Origin: CAZHOV01 sp964534315
Lineage (GTDB): Bacteria > Bacteroidota > Bacteroidia > Chitinophagales > Saprospiraceae
NCBI GenBank assembly: GCA_964534315.1
Contig: CAZHOV010000148.1
Coordinates: forward strand, 1-13,947
Length of the DNA stretch: 13,947 nucleotides
Direction of reading: 5' to 3'
Positions 6,701-13,947 of the stretch are shown here, piece by piece. A model generated the notes under the pieces. That model was not told the origin of the DNA, did not search any database, and was given only the letters and a program-made list of their open reading frames with translations. The position numbers and the translations under genes are program-made. Position 1 is the first letter of the stretch. Each line of letters begins with the position of its first letter.

Positions 6701-6702
6701 GT

Positions 6703-7776
6703 TTAGAATTTCGGACAAGCTGCCGAGTATCTTCCTTTCGATGGCTGAACATAAATTAAAGAAATCTCAAAAGCACCTCTAGAATTATTAGCAGCTGCTA
6801 AAGAAGAAGTAGTAATATCATAGGAAAAACCAATGTTAAATCGCTCAATTTCGAGGATAGCCGAAACGATAAGCGCGTCCATATTGATGCCACTTTCCAG
6901 TTTATTGGCTAACCGTGCCCAGGCACCTACCCGGATCGCCACTTCTCGCCAATCGTGGTTGTTGTAGCGGAAATTTCCGCCAAAAACCGTCTGTAAAGAA
7001 GGCCCTTGCCCCATGACTACTATTGCGGGCAATAAGCTAAGCTCATCAGTAAAAGGCAATTCACCACCTGCCTGAGCTACCCATTTCATATAGAGATCCT
7101 CACTTCCATCGCCCAAAAAGGAGATATCAGGAGAATTCAGGTGGTGGGCCGAAGCGCCAAAGTAAATACTTCGATTTTCATCGAAAAGGGCATAATACAT
7201 CAACCCTGCATTGAAGTTGACGAACATATTGGTTGATTGATTATCACCGATTATTCCGGGCTCTCCGGATGCTCGGCTCTGATCTGGACGTTCTGATGAC
7301 GGATCAAACTGACGGCTAAACCACAAAGAACCCCATTCAACTGAATTCTGACCAAGTCCTACCTGGCCACCTGCCACCAAATATTGGTTGCTACGGCGAT
7401 ACCTGTTTCCGGATAATTGCTTTAGAAAGGCAAAAGAGAGGTTAGCCTGGTTTTGGGTAAATCGCGAAACTCCCGCTTCATCCCTCAACGCACCGAGGCC
7501 AAAGGCCACATAATCCCCTCCGCGGAGCCGGTGCCGCATATCAAAACTAGCGGCAACCGTTCGAAAGGGATTGGAGATCAATATGCTGGACCACTGTTCC
7601 CGGTAATTGGCAGCAACGCGAAATTGTCCCTCAAAAACACCAGTCAATGCCGGATTCATCTGTACAGGGGCAGCATAAAATTGAGAGAAATGCGGATCCT
7701 GCGCCTTTAAAACCGAGGTCGTCAATAATCCCCCAAAAAGAAAAATTATGGCTATTAATGTAGAATTCTTGATCAT
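6703..7776 (-). CDS. PorP/SprF family type IX secretion system outer-membrane protein
   Basis: This 357-residue protein has an N-terminal signal peptide (hydrophobic residues about 7-22, likely cleavage after LKA) followed by the family hallmark QDPHFSQFYAAPVQMNPALTG at about 26-46. The rest is a beta-barrel-like pattern with motifs such as NYREQW, FDMRHR, GLGALRDEAG, NFNAGLMYY, YFGASAHHLNSPD and a C-terminal IEISLIYVQ-type strand (FEISLIYVQPS), as expected of PorP/SprF. Family members are outer-membrane proteins that bind or anchor a specific T9SS type B substrate; SprF is needed for SprB secretion in Flavobacterium. Placed 177 nt downstream of an adhesin with a type B sorting domain on the same strand, it is almost certainly that adhesin's dedicated partner. 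It has its own promoter-like site, so its expression need not follow the adhesin. Confidence 0.95.
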   Translation of the reverse strand: MIKNSTLIAIIFLFGGLLTTSVLKAQDPHFSQFYAAPVQMNPALTGVFEGQFRVAANYREQWSSILISNPFRTVAASFDMRHRLRGGDYVAFGLGALRDEAGVSRFTQNQANLSFAFLKQLSGNRYRRSNQYLVAGGQVGLGQNSVEWGSLWFSRQFDPSSERPDQSRASGEPGIIGDNQSTNMFVNFNAGLMYYALFDENRSIYFGASAHHLNSPDISFLGDGSEDLYMKWVAQAGGELPFTDELSLLPAIVVMGQGPSLQTVFGGNFRYNNHDWREVAIRVGAWARLANKLESGINMDALIVSAILEIERFNIGFSYDITTSSLAAANNSRGAFEISLIYVQPSKGRYSAACPKF

Positions 7777-7801
7777 ATTTTTTGCATACTTAAAGATGAT
7801 A

Positions 7802-7830
7802 AAAAGGTATTGGGTTTCGGGTATTTACAA
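7802..7830 (-). promoter_or_regulatory. Bacteroidota-type promoter for the PorP/SprF gene
   Basis: Read on the minus strand this is TTG (7828-7830), 18 nt, then TACCTTTT (7802-7809). The consensus is TTG-N17-19-TAnnTTTG, so spacing fits and 7 of 8 bases of the inner box agree if N is free. The start codon lies 25 nt further downstream. A 15-bp palindrome, AGCTTTCCAAAAGCT (7837-7851, one central mismatch region), sits just upstream and could be an operator. Confidence 0.5.
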
Positions 7831-7953
7831 AACAGCAGCTTTCCAAAAGCTCGATGGTTCTACTATAATTGTTGAAAATAATGGTTTTTACGTCTTTTTA
7901 CCTAAATTTTTAACGAATTTCTTCAGGTATTGTCTTTAGCAATCCAACCGAAG

Positions 7954-10900
7954 CTACTTCAATAAAGTAGAATGGCCCTTAAAGGATGCCTTTTTTCCAT
8001 CAATATACTCCACTTCTACATACCAAACATATACTCCCGGATTCATGGTTTTTCCTTTAAAGTTTCCATCCCAACCAACTGTCGGATCATTCGTTTCAAA
8101 ATCTCCTGTCTCAAAAACCAGTTCACCCCATCGGTCATATACTCGGAATAGCGTTACGGTAGTACCCGATTCGCCGTGAACCAATAACAAATCATTTACC
8201 CCATCATTATTTGGAGTAAATCCAGTAGGAACATATATAGACCGATCTTTTTCAACGGACACTCTTATCTGGTCTGTAGCAAAGCAACCCAATTCATCTT
8301 CTACTTCAATATCGTAAAAGAGCGTATATTCGGGTTGGGCCCAGGGGCTCTCACAGTCCAGCTCCTCATCAGGACATCCTTCACAATCCGGGCAAGAAAG
8401 CGTACCTGTATAAGGAGCCCCCCAAAAGTAAAAGTATTCCCCCTGAGCATTAGTCACTTCAAAACCCAATTGGATGCTATCGCCCAACTCAATCGTTAAA
8501 TCTGGTCCAAGATCCACCTCAACAGGAGCGTCCGGGCCGCCGACAGCGGCCTGGCCTTGCCAAATACAACCTTTTGCATCCTGAACGAAAACATTATAGG
8601 TAGACGTTGATAAAGCAACAATCCGACGAATGCCATTAAATTCTTGCCCATCGGTGCTGAAAAGGTATGGCGGTGTTCCTCCCTGCGGCTCGATCTCTAT
8701 GCTTCCGTCTTCATCGCCAAAGCAACTGACGGGTTCTGTGAGCAGAGAAGTATTGATCGGTGGTGGAGAACTCACATAGGCCGAATCAACAGATGTACAG
8801 CCATTCGCATCCGTTACAGTGACAATGTACTTACCGTTTGAAAGGGCATCAATGGTCTGTACGGATCTTCCATCAGACCAAAAATAACTGTAATTCGGAG
8901 TGCCGCCTCCAGGTAATACCTCTATTTCGCCAGTACTGAGGTAATGACAGTCGTTGTCTATGGTCAGGAAATTCATATTGATCGCCGTGGGTTGATTAAT
9001 GGTCACAAAAGTATCCGCTTCACAGCCGTCAATATCGGTTACCGTAACAAAGTAGGTTCCTTGTTCCAGATCGTTAGCAGTTGCAGTAGTTTGATTGCCT
9101 GACGCGGCATCCCAGGCAAAGAAAAAGGTGTCATTATCTCCAAAAGGAACAATAGTAGCAGTGCCGTCTCCACCGTCAAAACAACTCACCGGCTCTATAG
9201 CCGTCTGCAAGGTTATGGGAGAAGGCTCATCCATTTCTAACTTAAGTTCTTCGGTACAACCAAAATTATCCGTAATCGTAACAGAATAGGTGGCATTGCC
9301 TGGAAGATTAGTAACCAAAACACCAGTTTGAGCAGGATTAGTAGCCCATTCAAACGTATAATTGGAAATATCTCCAACTCCTCCTCCCCCATTAACGCTT
9401 TCAACCTCTATCTGACCGTCTACCCCTTCAAAACAAGTGGGCTCCGCAATATTAAAGGAGGCGTTGATAGGATTAAATTCTTCAATTAACAAAGAGTCCA
9501 CAGCCATACAACCGTTGGCGTCGGTTATGCTAATGGTATACCATTGGGCACCTAATTCATCAGCAGTTGCTGATACTTGCCCGTTACTCCATTCATATTC
9601 ATAGCCTCCTACTCCACCAGAAGCCATGGCTTCGGCAACACCTTGCTCCTCACCAAAGCATCCGGTCACCGTTTGTTCAGCATCCACTTCAACAGCAGTC
9701 GGAGGCTCCGTTATGGCAATATTGGTAGTAAAGGTACAACCATTAGCATCTGTCATGGTTAGGAAATAATTTCCCGCAGATAAGCCAGTAACAAAAGAAT
9801 CTACAGATATCACGCTCCAATTAAAATCGTATCCGGGTGTTCCCCCCGAGGGATTTACTACTATGGCTCCGTCTTCTCCACCAAAGCAAGACACGTTGTC
9901 AACTTCGCTACTTACCTGAATAGCTGTTGGCTCCATAATACTTGCTGAACTAATAGCGGTACAGCCATCCGTATCGGTAACTGTAACAGAATATACCCCC
10001 GCGCCCAGATCAACTGCAGGATTTGTAGTTTGACCTGCAGGATCATCCCAGGAATAGGTGTAACTCCCCGTTCCTCCACTAGTTGATACCATTACCTGGC
10101 CATCTGTTCCTTCAAAACAAGAAGGCGGTGTCAAAGAAAAACTTTGGATCACAACAGCATCAGGCGCAGTTACAGATACCGTATCAACGACCAGACAGCC
10201 TTCAGCGTCTTCTACCGTTACCTCATAAACTCCGGCAGCTAAATCGATTGCCGTGGCCGTATTTTGACCGTTTGCATCATTCCACAAATACGTATATCCC
10301 GCTGCTCCTCCCGTTGCGACCACTGAGGCAGATCCGTCAGAGGAATTGTAACAAGAGGGCGGATTGAAAGAAGAGGAAAGCTCTATAGCCTCCGGCGCCT
10401 CAACTGTAGTACAAGCTTCAGCGGTACATCCGTTGGCATCGGTAACGGTCAAACAATAGTCTCCGGCGATAAGCCCCCCAATGTCAGCCTGGTCATCAGA
10501 GAATCCTTGCTCACCTTCCCAACTATAGGCATAACCAGCTGTACCTCCCGTTACGATAGAAGTAACAGCACCGTCCAGCCCTGCAAAACAAGAAACAGAA
10601 TCAGGAGTGAGTGTTATCGAGATCGTATCAGGATTGGTAAGGGTAACATCAATAGTGTCCACGCAACCAAAATCATCATTAATGACAACAAAATAATCGC
10701 CTGAGGCTAAATCTGAAAATATGCTATCGGATTGAGGGTTTTGACCATTTAGTGCAAAGGTGATATTTCCCAAAGCCCCCGTAGTAAAGAGGGTAATGCT
10801 TCCGTCAGCAGAATCATTACAGGAAGGAGGATCTGTAGACAAAACACCGCCAGCAAGTGGGCAATTCGTCAAGTTGGTACAACTACCTACTCCAACTTCA

Positions 10901-13464
10901 GCAGGGCAATTGCCGGAAGGAGCAATGGCCCGCACTTCAATATCGGCTGTTTCTCCAAGTCCTAATCCGTTAATTACGTGGTTATTAATCCCATTTGGCG
11001 GCATCCAGCCCATACTATTGATATTTACCTCATACTCTGTAACACCAGGAAGCGCATCCCAGACAAACGTAATTTGATTGGTATCCGTAACAGAACAATC
11101 AATCTGAGGAGCGGGGAAAAGATCAAACACCCCAATATTGATAGAATCTGTCCGAATACAATTATAAAGGTCTTGTGCCTGAACGAAGTACGTAGAGGAG
11201 CTAGAAGGAGCAACTACGGGATCAGGACAATCAGTGCAGCTCAACCCTGACATGGGTGACCAGGAGAAGGTGGCGTTATTCTCGGTATTAAAACAAATTG
11301 ACCAAGACCTTAGTATTCCCATATCATTCAGCCCAAATCCATCAGAAACCAGCAGGGTCCATTCTCCATTGACCGGGGCTCCATTGAGAACATTCCAGTT
11401 CCCCTCCGGCTGGAAATTACCAGTGAAAGGAGCGGTCCCGGCAGTGATAGGAGTCAGGGCATCAGTTGTAAAGCAAGTATTGGTATAGTTGTCGCCTGCT
11501 CCCCCATTAGCGGTAGACAGCTCAAGTAGCTGACCGTTTGGCGCCCTCAATCTAAGGTTGATATCGGCATCAAAATCGGTTTCCAGGTTCAGGCAAACCC
11601 CGCATATCTGTTCGGTAGCATTAGTGATGGTTGTTGGAAACAGGCTATTGATAGTTAAATCGGCTTCGTAAGGATTTTGATGGGGATGGTTGGCATTACC
11701 TATGGCGTAGTTGGGGTACGACTCGAAGGTGGTTGGCGGGCTGGTAAATTCGACCAGGGCGCTGGCATCTATTTGCACACTATCGCCTACACAAATCGAA
11801 GTGTCAGGAAGGAAATCAATATCTTCTCCGCAAGAGAAACAATCCGGGTGGGTAAAGGGAAGGACTTCCACACTCAGGGTCGTATCGTGTACACAACCAT
11901 ATTCGTCAAAGACTTCAAAAACGTATCCTGCAATGCCCGCATTTGGCGGAGCAGCTGCGATAGAGTCTCCATTGGAAAAAAAGATAGAGGGGTTATCCCG
12001 CCAGCCGGAAGAATCAATTACTGGTAGGAAAACTTCCACTTCAGGATAAAGGGAGGGATCAAACAGGATACTCCAGGAGAAAATAAATCCATTATCAATT
12101 CCCCAGAGATCTTCAACGGAGATCGTCCACTCACCGTTAAGTGGACAGCCAATTAGATCCGAAAGTGGCTGAAAGGAATTATAATCTCCGGAAGGAAGCG
12201 TATTCGGATTAAAATTATTGGCATATTCAATCCAGGTACCGGCGGTAGCATCCTGGGTCCAACAATACTCGAAGCCGGTTCCGGGAATGGGGTCTGCCAG
12301 ACCTTCATCATTTTCATTAGGTATTCCCAAAAATACTTCTCCTCCGGACTGGCCCGGGTGATCATGCAATATAATACTGGTACCGTTAGGACAAGTAATA
12401 CCAATTTCCAGGTCTCGCATCCAGGAATGTTCCATGATGACACAAATGCCAAGCAAATCATTAATATTTTGCAGCGTTTGCCCCGGTTGGAATTCGGTAA
12501 AAGAGACACTCGATTCATAGGCCACTCCCACCCCGTCGGGCAGAGCCAGAGAGTCTGAACGGATGCCGATCACATTAAAGGTGTCCGGATTGGGTAAAAC
12601 AGATACATTGAAAGTAGAAGACGTATCGTTGACCATGCTATTTAACGAAATGGTGTCGCCTGTACAAATCTGTTCGGGGAGGGCATCGCTAATCAGGAAC
12701 GTAGGCTCAGGAGCGACGCGGACGCGCTGCCTCAGAAAGTTGGTACTCCGGCAGCCGGCTACATCTGTGATGCGCAATTCGATAATATAGCCACCAGGTT
12801 CATTATACGTATGGGATACAACCGGGCCGTAATCGATATTTCCATCTCCCAAGTCCCATTCGAAACTGGACGTTTGATCCGATTGATCATAAACTTGTCC
12901 ACTTTGCGGATAAAAGCCTTCTCCATAAAGTAAAACCCTGTCTCCCGGGCAGATATCGATCCATCCGGTATCAGCAGGCATTACGGCGGGAGTAGAATTC
13001 GTCAGTACAGAGTTAACGATTTGGCAGGAGGCCTGGCAACTGATGCTGGCATTCCAACCTTCACCAGTAAGCGTATCGCTGTCAGATGTAAAGGTAACGG
13101 TGATACATCCAGAGGGATTAGTGGCAGTAGCTTGAATGATAAAGGGAGCTCCTTGCTGGAATTCAAAATGACAAGCGAGAAGCGAATCTGTATTTTCCCC
13201 GTCATAAAAACACAACTCGTCTCCCGGACTGATATCTACGCCATTCGCAAAAGTAAGACGGATATGCGTTCCGTTGCCGGGGGCATTATCTGAACAAATG
13301 GTAGTGGTAAAATCCTCACCAGGCAAATAGTTAAGTGCATCACCACCGCTATCCTGAAAATACCCCTCACAAGTATCAAAATCGGTACCGTCCATTACAA
13401 AGTTTTGGGCGTGAAGGGGGAATAATACGCCAAAAATTACGGCCAGGGATAAAAGTTTTTTCAT
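7954..13464 (-). CDS. Giant SprB-repeat surface adhesin, T9SS type B cargo
   Basis: 1836 residues. In order: a signal peptide (MKKLLSLAVIFGVLFPLHAQ); a CUB-like domain (about 22-150) with paired Cys and an acidic calcium-type motif; a PKD domain (about 175-255, FEWDLGDGN and SHTYNEPGGY); two proprotein-convertase P-domains (about 281-465 and 575-725, each ending NGEWT followed by a Trp-Ser-rich strand); a Cys-containing linker (SWSPMSGLSCTDCPDP); an FN3-like domain (about 778-860); ten SprB repeats (874-1652); an Ig-like domain with a Cys cluster near 1690; and the gliding-motility-associated type B C-terminal domain starting YVPTGFTPNNDGVNDL at 1744 and containing YDRWGELVFETG, GWDG and GVYVWYVEV. 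The C-terminal domain directs export through T9SS. SprB-type proteins move along the surface as gliding adhesins or act in attachment and biofilm. No catalytic domain is visible. The frame is intact end to end. Confidence 0.95.
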   Translation of the reverse strand: MKKLLSLAVIFGVLFPLHAQNFVMDGTDFDTCEGYFQDSGGDALNYLPGEDFTTTICSDNAPGNGTHIRLTFANGVDISPGDELCFYDGENTDSLLACHFEFQQGAPFIIQATATNPSGCITVTFTSDSDTLTGEGWNASISCQASCQIVNSVLTNSTPAVMPADTGWIDICPGDRVLLYGEGFYPQSGQVYDQSDQTSSFEWDLGDGNIDYGPVVSHTYNEPGGYIIELRITDVAGCRSTNFLRQRVRVAPEPTFLISDALPEQICTGDTISLNSMVNDTSSTFNVSVLPNPDTFNVIGIRSDSLALPDGVGVAYESSVSFTEFQPGQTLQNINDLLGICVIMEHSWMRDLEIGITCPNGTSIILHDHPGQSGGEVFLGIPNENDEGLADPIPGTGFEYCWTQDATAGTWIEYANNFNPNTLPSGDYNSFQPLSDLIGCPLNGEWTISVEDLWGIDNGFIFSWSILFDPSLYPEVEVFLPVIDSSGWRDNPSIFFSNGDSIAAAPPNAGIAGYVFEVFDEYGCVHDTTLSVEVLPFTHPDCFSCGEDIDFLPDTSICVGDSVQIDASALVEFTSPPTTFESYPNYAIGNANHPHQNPYEADLTINSLFPTTITNATEQICGVCLNLETDFDADINLRLRAPNGQLLELSTANGGAGDNYTNTCFTTDALTPITAGTAPFTGNFQPEGNWNVLNGAPVNGEWTLLVSDGFGLNDMGILRSWSICFNTENNATFSWSPMSGLSCTDCPDPVVAPSSSSTYFVQAQDLYNCIRTDSINIGVFDLFPAPQIDCSVTDTNQITFVWDALPGVTEYEVNINSMGWMPPNGINNHVINGLGLGETADIEVRAIAPSGNCPAEVGVGSCTNLTNCPLAGGVLSTDPPSCNDSADGSITLFTTGALGNITFALNGQNPQSDSIFSDLASGDYFVVINDDFGCVDTIDVTLTNPDTISITLTPDSVSCFAGLDGAVTSIVTGGTAGYAYSWEGEQGFSDDQADIGGLIAGDYCLTVTDANGCTAEACTTVEAPEAIELSSSFNPPSCYNSSDGSASVVATGGAAGYTYLWNDANGQNTATAIDLAAGVYEVTVEDAEGCLVVDTVSVTAPDAVVIQSFSLTPPSCFEGTDGQVMVSTSGGTGSYTYSWDDPAGQTTNPAVDLGAGVYSVTVTDTDGCTAISSASIMEPTAIQVSSEVDNVSCFGGEDGAIVVNPSGGTPGYDFNWSVISVDSFVTGLSAGNYFLTMTDANGCTFTTNIAITEPPTAVEVDAEQTVTGCFGEEQGVAEAMASGGVGGYEYEWSNGQVSATADELGAQWYTISITDANGCMAVDSLLIEEFNPINASFNIAEPTCFEGVDGQIEVESVNGGGGVGDISNYTFEWATNPAQTGVLVTNLPGNATYSVTITDNFGCTEELKLEMDEPSPITLQTAIEPVSCFDGGDGTATIVPFGDNDTFFFAWDAASGNQTTATANDLEQGTYFVTVTDIDGCEADTFVTINQPTAINMNFLTIDNDCHYLSTGEIEVLPGGGTPNYSYFWSDGRSVQTIDALSNGKYIVTVTDANGCTSVDSAYVSSPPPINTSLLTEPVSCFGDEDGSIEIEPQGGTPPYLFSTDGQEFNGIRRIVALSTSTYNVFVQDAKGCIWQGQAAVGGPDAPVEVDLGPDLTIELGDSIQLGFEVTNAQGEYFYFWGAPYTGTLSCPDCEGCPDEELDCESPWAQPEYTLFYDIEVEDELGCFATDQIRVSVEKDRSIYVPTGFTPNNDGVNDLLLVHGESGTTVTLFRVYDRWGELVFETGDFETNDPTVGWDGNFKGKTMNPGVYVWYVEVEYIDGKKASFKGHSTLLK
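8509..10845 (-). repeat. Array of ten SprB-type repeats within the adhesin
   Basis: Residues 874-1652 comprise ten units of roughly 75-85 residues. Most have the skeleton xPxSCFxGxDGxxxVxxxGGTxxYxYxW, then LxxGxYxVTVTDxxGC, then xPxAI. Each unit has two Cys, one near the start and one in the DxxGC turn. The repeats are well diverged from one another (unit 7 carries a Gly-rich insertion, unit 8 lacks the GGT turn, unit 9 replaces SCF with DCH), so the array is old rather than recently expanded. Confidence 0.9.
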
Positions 13465-13582
13465 TGTAGAGATCTTTATTCCGTTTGGAAAATCAGCTTG
13501 GGTTTAGAGCATTACACACAATATATTCATCATTTGGAGCGTGTTCGAAAGCTTTTTTAAAAGCTCCATAAATTACAATAAT

Positions 13583-13608
13583 CATCACTACGTCAGTCCG
13601 TAATGATG
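13583..13608. repeat. Short hairpin in adhesin leader region
   Basis: CATCACTACG and CGTAATGATG pair over 10 positions with a single mismatch, around a 6-nt loop. The T-run needed for a terminator is absent on both sides. Confidence 0.55.
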
Positions 13609-13786
13609 AGATGTTACAGTTTTACCCTTTATGATTGTTGAATGGTGGATTTCGGCAGAAAGGATTCGCCGTTTAAATTGTAATGTACTAATATCTTTTA
13701 GGATTATCAAAAATAATACCTGGATATTAATTTATTGGAATCTTTACTTATTCAGTCGGTAACAAATATATAGGAAATTTTTCAAT

Positions 13787-13818
13787 AGGAAAGCCCTGAG
13801 AGGGTTTTTTATTTTTTT
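13787..13818 (+). terminator. Terminator-like short hairpin with long T-run (plus strand)
   Basis: CCCT-GAG-AGGG followed by TTTTTTATTTTTTT. The stem is only 4 GC-rich pairs, plus flanking A-T pairs, but the 13 T residues in a 14-nt run are strong. There is no plus-strand gene in the preceding 300 nt for it to serve. Confidence 0.4.
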
Positions 13819-13871
13819 AAAGCTGGATTTCCTGGAAAATCTAAGATTTTCCAGGAAATCCAGCTTTAAAA
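13815..13871. repeat. 57-bp near-perfect palindrome
   Basis: Two 28-bp arms (13815-13842 and 13844-13871) are exact reverse complements around a single base at 13843. The arm reads TTTTAAAGCTGGATTTCC, then TGGAAAATCT. Neither side has the arrangement of a normal intrinsic terminator, although the T-run just before it overlaps the left end. Confidence 0.92.
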
Positions 13872-13898
13872 TAGAAGAAAATTTTGTGGCTTGAGGCC

Positions 13899-13918
13899 GT
13901 CTAAAAAGTCTTTTAGAC
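13899..13918. repeat. 8-bp perfect stem-loop
   Basis: GTCTAAAA-AGTC-TTTTAGAC. A T-run (ATTTTTTATAG) follows 12 nt later on the plus strand, so a poor terminator is possible. Confidence 0.6.
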
Positions 13919-13947
13919 TCCCTCTAAGGAATTTTTTATAGTTTAGG

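Larger units (their letters stand above)
6112..6702. other. Noncoding, repeat-rich intergenic region
   Basis: I see no convincing gene in these 591 nt. An open frame on the minus strand (6118-6318) runs through the repeats and looks spurious. The stretch contains three copies of GCGCRTAGC (6313, 6386, 6438) and one inverted copy (6588-6596), two 38-bp direct repeats, a pair of about 60-bp direct repeats, several short hairpins (for example 6491-6513), and a weak pairing of GAGAGGTTTT (6110-6119) with AAAAGCCTCTC (6157-6167). Both neighbouring genes end toward it, so it is a convergent intergenic region where terminators would be expected. Confidence 0.7.
13465..13947. other. Noncoding region upstream of the adhesin, rich in hairpins
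   Basis: There is no gene in these 483 nt. Structured elements in order are AGCTTTTTTAAAAGCT (13550-13565) inside a wider TGGAGC/GCTCCA pair (13535-13568), a hairpin at 13583-13608, a terminator-like hairpin with T-run at 13787-13818, a 57-bp palindrome at 13815-13871, and an 8-bp stem at 13899-13918. Candidate minus-strand -7 boxes for the adhesin are TATTTTTG (13708-13715) and TATATTTG (13763-13770). Both match TAnnTTTG, neither has a good TTG at the right spacing, and either would give a 5' leader of more than 230 nt. Confidence 0.65.

Noticed and set aside
8509..10845. CRISPR or DNA-level tandem repeat
   Set aside because: The periodicity is at protein level, with units of about 230 nt that are strongly diverged, as expected of SprB domains.
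9095..12790. Many plus-strand ORFs opposite the adhesin
   Set aside because: They are antisense shadows of a long intact repeat-rich gene and have no coding features of their own.

Overview
The window looks like chromosomal DNA of a gliding or surface-dwelling member of the Bacteroidota, probably the Saprospiria (Saprospira, Lewinella or Haliscomenobacter relatives). The main reasons are a 1836-residue secreted protein with SprB repeats and a type B type IX secretion (T9SS) C-terminal domain, a PorP/SprF partner gene just downstream, a TlpA-like lipoprotein fragment, promoter-like TAnnTTTG boxes, and start regions with A-rich leaders and few Shine-Dalgarno sequences. The exact genus is inference.

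Layout. Positions 1-405 (minus) hold the N-terminal part of a lipoprotein cut by the window edge. Positions 567-1129 (minus) are a two-gene toxin-antitoxin module: a small antitoxin overlapping a Doc/Fic toxin by 4 nt. Positions 1364-3525 (minus) are a two-gene unit: a flavin disulfide oxidoreductase of the mercuric-reductase-like branch, followed 17 nt later by a YhhQ-type queuosine-precursor transporter. Divergent from it, 3703-5206 (plus) encodes an OFA-family MFS transporter and, overlapping it by 8 nt, a 38-residue membrane protein of the kind known as the MFS transporter small subunit.

Positions 5238-5360 form a long imperfect inverted repeat whose right arm is also the start of a 51-residue membrane ORF (5319-5474). 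That ORF overlaps, again by 8 nt, a gene for a membrane-anchored coiled-coil protein (5467-6111) broken by one in-frame TAA. Positions 6112-6702 have no convincing gene and are full of degenerate direct and inverted repeats.

The right half is a T9SS cargo and partner pair on the minus strand: the large adhesin (7954-13464: CUB, PKD, two P-domains, FN3-like, ten SprB repeats, Ig-like, type B sorting domain), then a PorP/SprF outer-membrane protein (6703-7776) with its own promoter-like site. Upstream of the adhesin, 13465-13947 is noncoding and unusually rich in hairpins, including a 57-bp near-perfect palindrome.

The strongest candidates for something overlooked are the short genes: the 38-residue transporter partner, the 51-residue ORF whose start codon lies inside a hairpin, and the interrupted coiled-coil gene. 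I do not see a clearly novel multi-gene system. The 5238-6111 unit is the least explained part.
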